Assembly (NCBI GenBank): GCA_019873655.1
Contig: JAIOAU010000026.1
Span: forward strand, 1-36,443
Length of the DNA: 36,443 nucleotides
Direction of reading: 5' to 3'
Source: Chloroflexota bacterium
GTDB lineage: Bacteria; Chloroflexota; Anaerolineae; Anaerolineales; Villigracilaceae
Within the stretch, counting starts at the first letter, position 1, and each line of letters begins with the position of its first letter. A program made the position numbers and the translations under genes. The notes under the pieces are model-generated. The model did not search any database and had not been told where the DNA came from. It saw only the letters and a program-made list of their open reading frames with translations. Positions 34,216 through 36,443 of this stretch are shown here, piece by piece.

Positions 34216-34953
34216 ATGGAACCCATCCTCACCGTTCGCGAATTGAGCGTGACCTTTCCCGATAACAACGGCGGGTTGGAGGCGCTCGGCTCGGCATCCT
34301 TCGAGATTTGCCCGCAGGAGTTCGTCTGCCTGCTGGGGCCGTCGGGGAGCGGCAAGTCCACGCTGCTGCGCGTCCTGGCCGGGCTGCTGCGCCCCACCGG
34401 CGGCGACTTCGTCTTTGCCGGCGGCCAGCCGAAGATTGGCATGGTCTTCCAGCAGGCCAATCTCATGCCCTGGCGGACGGCGCTGGAGAATATCACCTTG
34501 CCGCTGGAATTGGAAAACGTCCCGCCCGATGAGCGCCGCGCCCGCGCCCTGGAACTAATCGAACTGGTCGGCCTGACCGGCTTCGAGGACGCCCGGCCGC
34601 GCGACCTTTCGGGCGGGATGGCCCAGCGGGTGGCGATTGCCCGCGCCCTCATCCACGACCCCGACCTGCTGCTGCTCGACGAACCCTTCGGCTCGCTCGA
34701 CGCCCTGACGCGCGAACGGATGTGGAGCGAACTCTCGCGCATCTGGCAGGCGCGCCGCAAGACGGTGCTGATGGTGACGCATTCCATCGGCGAGGCGCTC
34801 TTCCTGGCCGACCGGGTGCTGGTGCTCAGTCAGCGCCCGGGGCGAATCAAACTCGACCTGGCGGTGGATTTGCCCCGTCCGCGCACGGACGAGGTCCGCT
34901 ACACCGCCCATTTTGGCCGCCTGGCGCGGAAGTTGAAGGAAGCAATTGAGTAG
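34216..34953 (+). CDS. Riboflavin ABC transporter, ATP-binding subunit
   Basis: 245 residues, typical of SsuB/ThiZ-class ATPases. Walker A GPSGSGKST (41-49), Q-loop region GMVFQQANLMPWRT, signature LSGGMAQRVAIARAL, Walker B LLLLDEPFGSLD and the H-loop MVTHSIGEA are all intact. It energises the permease encoded upstream. It is the last gene of the FMN-riboswitch operon; its TAG stop lies inside a palindrome that may protect or end the transcript. The leader of this gene is a minisatellite, so copy-number change there could alter its translation. Confidence 0.93.
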   Translation: MEPILTVRELSVTFPDNNGGLEALGSASFEICPQEFVCLLGPSGSGKSTLLRVLAGLLRPTGGDFVFAGGQPKIGMVFQQANLMPWRTALENITLPLELENVPPDERRARALELIELVGLTGFEDARPRDLSGGMAQRVAIARALIHDPDLLLLDEPFGSLDALTRERMWSELSRIWQARRKTVLMVTHSIGEALFLADRVLVLSQRPGRIKLDLAVDLPRPRTDEVRYTAHFGRLARKLKEAIE

Positions 34954-34975
34954 GTCGGATTGCCAATCCGACCTA
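34951..34975. repeat. Perfect 12-bp palindrome at the end of the transporter operon
   Basis: TAGGTCGGATTG (34951-34962) and its exact complement (34964-34975) flank a single C. The first TAG is the stop codon of the ATPase gene. There is no T-run, so it is more likely a REP-like repeat than a classical terminator; it also marks the boundary of the decayed right-end region. Confidence 0.8.
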
Positions 34976-35340
34976 TGGTGTTGCATTGGGTTCGGCGCGC
35001 TGGGCGGCCACGGCTGCGGCGATCTGGGCGTCGTAGGCCGCGTCCATGGCGCGCTGGTTGGCGTTGAAGGCAGCGGCGGGGGCTTCCTCTTCTTCGCGGC
35101 GGCGCTGCTGCTCGAGGGCGTAGGCCATCACCGCGCCGATCAGCCCCCATAAGACGGACGGTGGACCGTCAACGGTGGACGATGGACCGTCGACAGCAGA
35201 CGGCGGATTGCTGACCGCGGACGGCGGTTCGGGGGGCGGGGTGGCGAAGGCGCGGGTCGTCGGCTGGGGGAGGAAGTCGTCCGGGACGGGGAGCGGGCGC
35301 AGGGTCAGCGGCAGGGAGACGTAGGGGCTAGGTCCGAGCC
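34973..35340 (-). pseudogene. Orphan tail cassette, second copy, cut short
   Basis: On the minus strand the frame encodes YVSLPLTLRPLPVPDDFLPQ, a Pro-rich stretch, repeated SAVDGPSS-type linkers, the hydrophobic VLWGLIGAVMAYALEQ and the RRREEEEAPAAAFNANQRAMDAAYDAQ stem, then stops after AQRAEPNATP at the palindrome. It begins inside the 3' end of the 4-TM gene in another register and has no plausible start of its own, so it is a fragment of a larger gene. The stem matches the left-end copy at about 95 per cent; the effector part is gone. Confidence 0.65.
35007..35187 (-). repeat. 181-bp repeat, right copy (tail-cassette stem)
   Basis: Gap-free match to 684-864 in the same orientation; see that entry. 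Identity ends upstream within the SAVDGP linker and downstream at the point where the C-terminal parts diverge. Confidence 0.85.
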
Positions 35341-35774
35341 GGGTCGAGGCGCGACCGGTTAAGCAGCCACGTCCAGGCCGAGCGCGCCAGCCAGCCGGAT
35401 GTCCACCCTGCCGCAAAGCCGGCCAAGAGGCTCACGGCAACCACCGACCAGACCGGCCAGCCGGCCTCCCAGGCGGATTGTCCCGCCAGCCGCCCCGCCC
35501 AGCCGCCAGCAGCGATCGCGATCAGCAGGGTCAGCAACAGGCCGGTTGCGTTAATCAACAACGCCCGCGCCAGAGCGCGCCGGTCCAACTGACCTGCGCG
35601 GTAACCCCGCCAGGCTGGCCGGAGGGCGAAGAACAGCGCCATCCCTACTCCTGCCGAGAACACGCCCAGGGATAGCCACCCTGCCTGCCGCGGCCAGAGG
35701 ACCGTCGTTGCAGCCAAGAGCAGCAGGGTCAGCAGCCAAGCAAACAGCCAGAATTTCTTGTATGGTTTGGTCAT
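35328..35774 (-). CDS. Four-helix membrane protein of unknown function
   Basis: 148 residues from the ATG at 35772-35774, preceded by AGGAGGGG. Four hydrophobic segments are visible (residues ~8-24, ~28-47, ~68-90, ~98-122), with Arg-rich loops (RPAWRGYRAGQLDRRALARA) and a C-terminal WTWLLNRSRLDPART. It lies between a propeller fragment and an orphan tail cassette on the same strand. A place next to a tail cassette is where immunity proteins occur in polymorphic toxin loci, but the order here (before the cassette) is not the usual one, so this stays speculative. Confidence 0.6.
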   Translation of the reverse strand: MTKPYKKFWLFAWLLTLLLLAATTVLWPRQAGWLSLGVFSAGVGMALFFALRPAWRGYRAGQLDRRALARALLINATGLLLTLLIAIAAGGWAGRLAGQSAWEAGWPVWSVVAVSLLAGFAAGWTSGWLARSAWTWLLNRSRLDPART

Positions 35775-35809
35775 GATTTCCCCTCCTAATCCAAGTTTCA
35801 GAATAACTG

Positions 35810-36355
35810 TCACGGGACCACCCACCATCCATAGAAGGGACTATATTCTACAAATGGATAGGGAATGATGACCTGTGTTTTGAGCGAGATTGCTGAGAGA
35901 GGCCCTTGAGCCCGTTCAAAAATTGCCCATTCTCCATCGGGTGAGAGAGCGACTATCCCCGAGCCGATAGGAGCATATTCTGTCACGATTCTCTCCGCAC
36001 CCTTTTGGCTATCTATTATCCCTACAGTCGTGTAAGTGGGATATGGAAGGCCTTCTAGGGCAAGAAAATCGAACCAGACCAAATAGCGTCCCGCTCGATC
36101 CCAAACAGCACTTGCCACCCGGACCGGACGCTGATACCAGTATTCGCACTCTGTCCCTGTCATCAAGCATTCGGACCTGGTAATGGCCAGCAGATTGGGG
36201 AACGGCCTTGGTGTACCTGAAGGGTCGGGAAGAATCAGAACTGTATTTTGCCCGGCGGCCAATATTCGATGATGTATGCTCCAATTATCTTGACAGGCAA
36301 GTCCACCGAGGCTCAACGATCCAAAACAGTTTGGCTCATCTTGAGAAAGAGTGAT
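35810..36355 (-). pseudogene. Beta-propeller (PD40-like) protein, fragment
   Basis: The minus-strand frame is open from about 36360 to the TGA at 35810 and lacks a good start: it enters with DEPNCFGSLSLGGLACQDNW and a TTG at 36316 is the first usable codon. Blade-like segments include AVWDRAGRYLVWFDF and IVALSPDGEWAIFE, as in TolB/PD40 propellers. The N-terminal signal and first blades are missing, and a transposase start lies on the opposite strand right beyond, so an IS insertion probably removed them. It differs in sequence from the left-end propeller. Base composition is less GC-rich than the core. Confidence 0.6.
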
Positions 36356-36369
36356 GGTACACTATAGGC

Positions 36370-36443
36370 ATGGAATTTCCGATCACCGACCTCCTGAGCG
36401 CAGAAGAAAGTGAACGCTGGATTTTGGAACACTTTCATCCTGA
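36370..36443 (+). mobile_element. Transposase, N-terminal fragment of an IS element
   Basis: The ATG at 36370 opens MEFPITDLLSAEESERWILE, then HFHP, and runs off the window. A start of this kind (EFPITDLL...FHP) is typical of zinc-ribbon-containing IS transposases (IS1595-like and related). Only 24 residues are seen, so the family is tentative. The element end probably lies near 36330-36360. Confidence 0.55.

Overview
The window is a high-GC bacterial chromosome segment, most likely from an uncultured member of Chloroflexota (Anaerolineae-like). This is inferred from a combination of features: a SpoVS-type protein, a KAP NTPase carrying a diversity-generating-retroelement target, an FMN-riboswitch-controlled riboflavin ABC transporter of the RibXY type, a T-box valS, BTAD/AAA/TPR mega-regulators, lamin-tail-domain secreted proteins, and several promoters abutting the start codon (leaderless genes). 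No 16S rRNA or tRNA gene was found to prove it.

Layout. (1) 1-2.5 kb, minus strand: an IS5-type transposase start cuts a metallopeptidase-like (HELGH) tail cassette, preceded by a frameshifted beta-propeller lipoprotein and a secreted C39-like protein. (2) 2.7-15.4 kb, plus strand: a Cas4-like nuclease split over two membrane-anchored polypeptides, NAD kinase, B-box membrane protein, RecN, a 1166-residue BTAD/AAA/TPR regulator, an FtsB-like protein, glutamine synthetase, a DsbD-alpha-like lipoprotein, a thioredoxin-like gene with an in-frame UGA at the first redox position followed by a SECIS-like hairpin, and an SLC13/TrkA-C transporter. (3) 15.5-19.9 kb, minus strand: lamin-tail protein, SpoVS, a DnaA-box cluster, a nucleotidyltransferase and a deoxynucleoside kinase. 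(4) 20.1-24.3 kb, plus strand: a KAP-NTPase/FGE fusion whose 3' end is a DGR variable region, its adenine-rich template repeat 250 bp downstream, and an AbiEi/AbiEii pair. (5) 24.4-34.95 kb, plus strand: T-box valS, M32 carboxypeptidase, a KDSR-like reductase plus a serine-palmitoyltransferase-like enzyme, a membrane protein, a ferredoxin, and the FMN-riboswitch transporter operon. (6) 34.95-36.4 kb: a second copy of the tail cassette seen at the left end, a 4-TM protein, a propeller fragment and another transposase start.

Most notable: the orphan DGR (18 of 18 VR/TR substitutions fall on template adenines; no reverse transcriptase in the window), the probable selenocysteine thioredoxin, the split membrane Cas4-like nuclease, the candidate sphingolipid gene pair, and the DnaA-box cluster. 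The window ends are mobile, AT-richer and decayed; the centre is mostly housekeeping.
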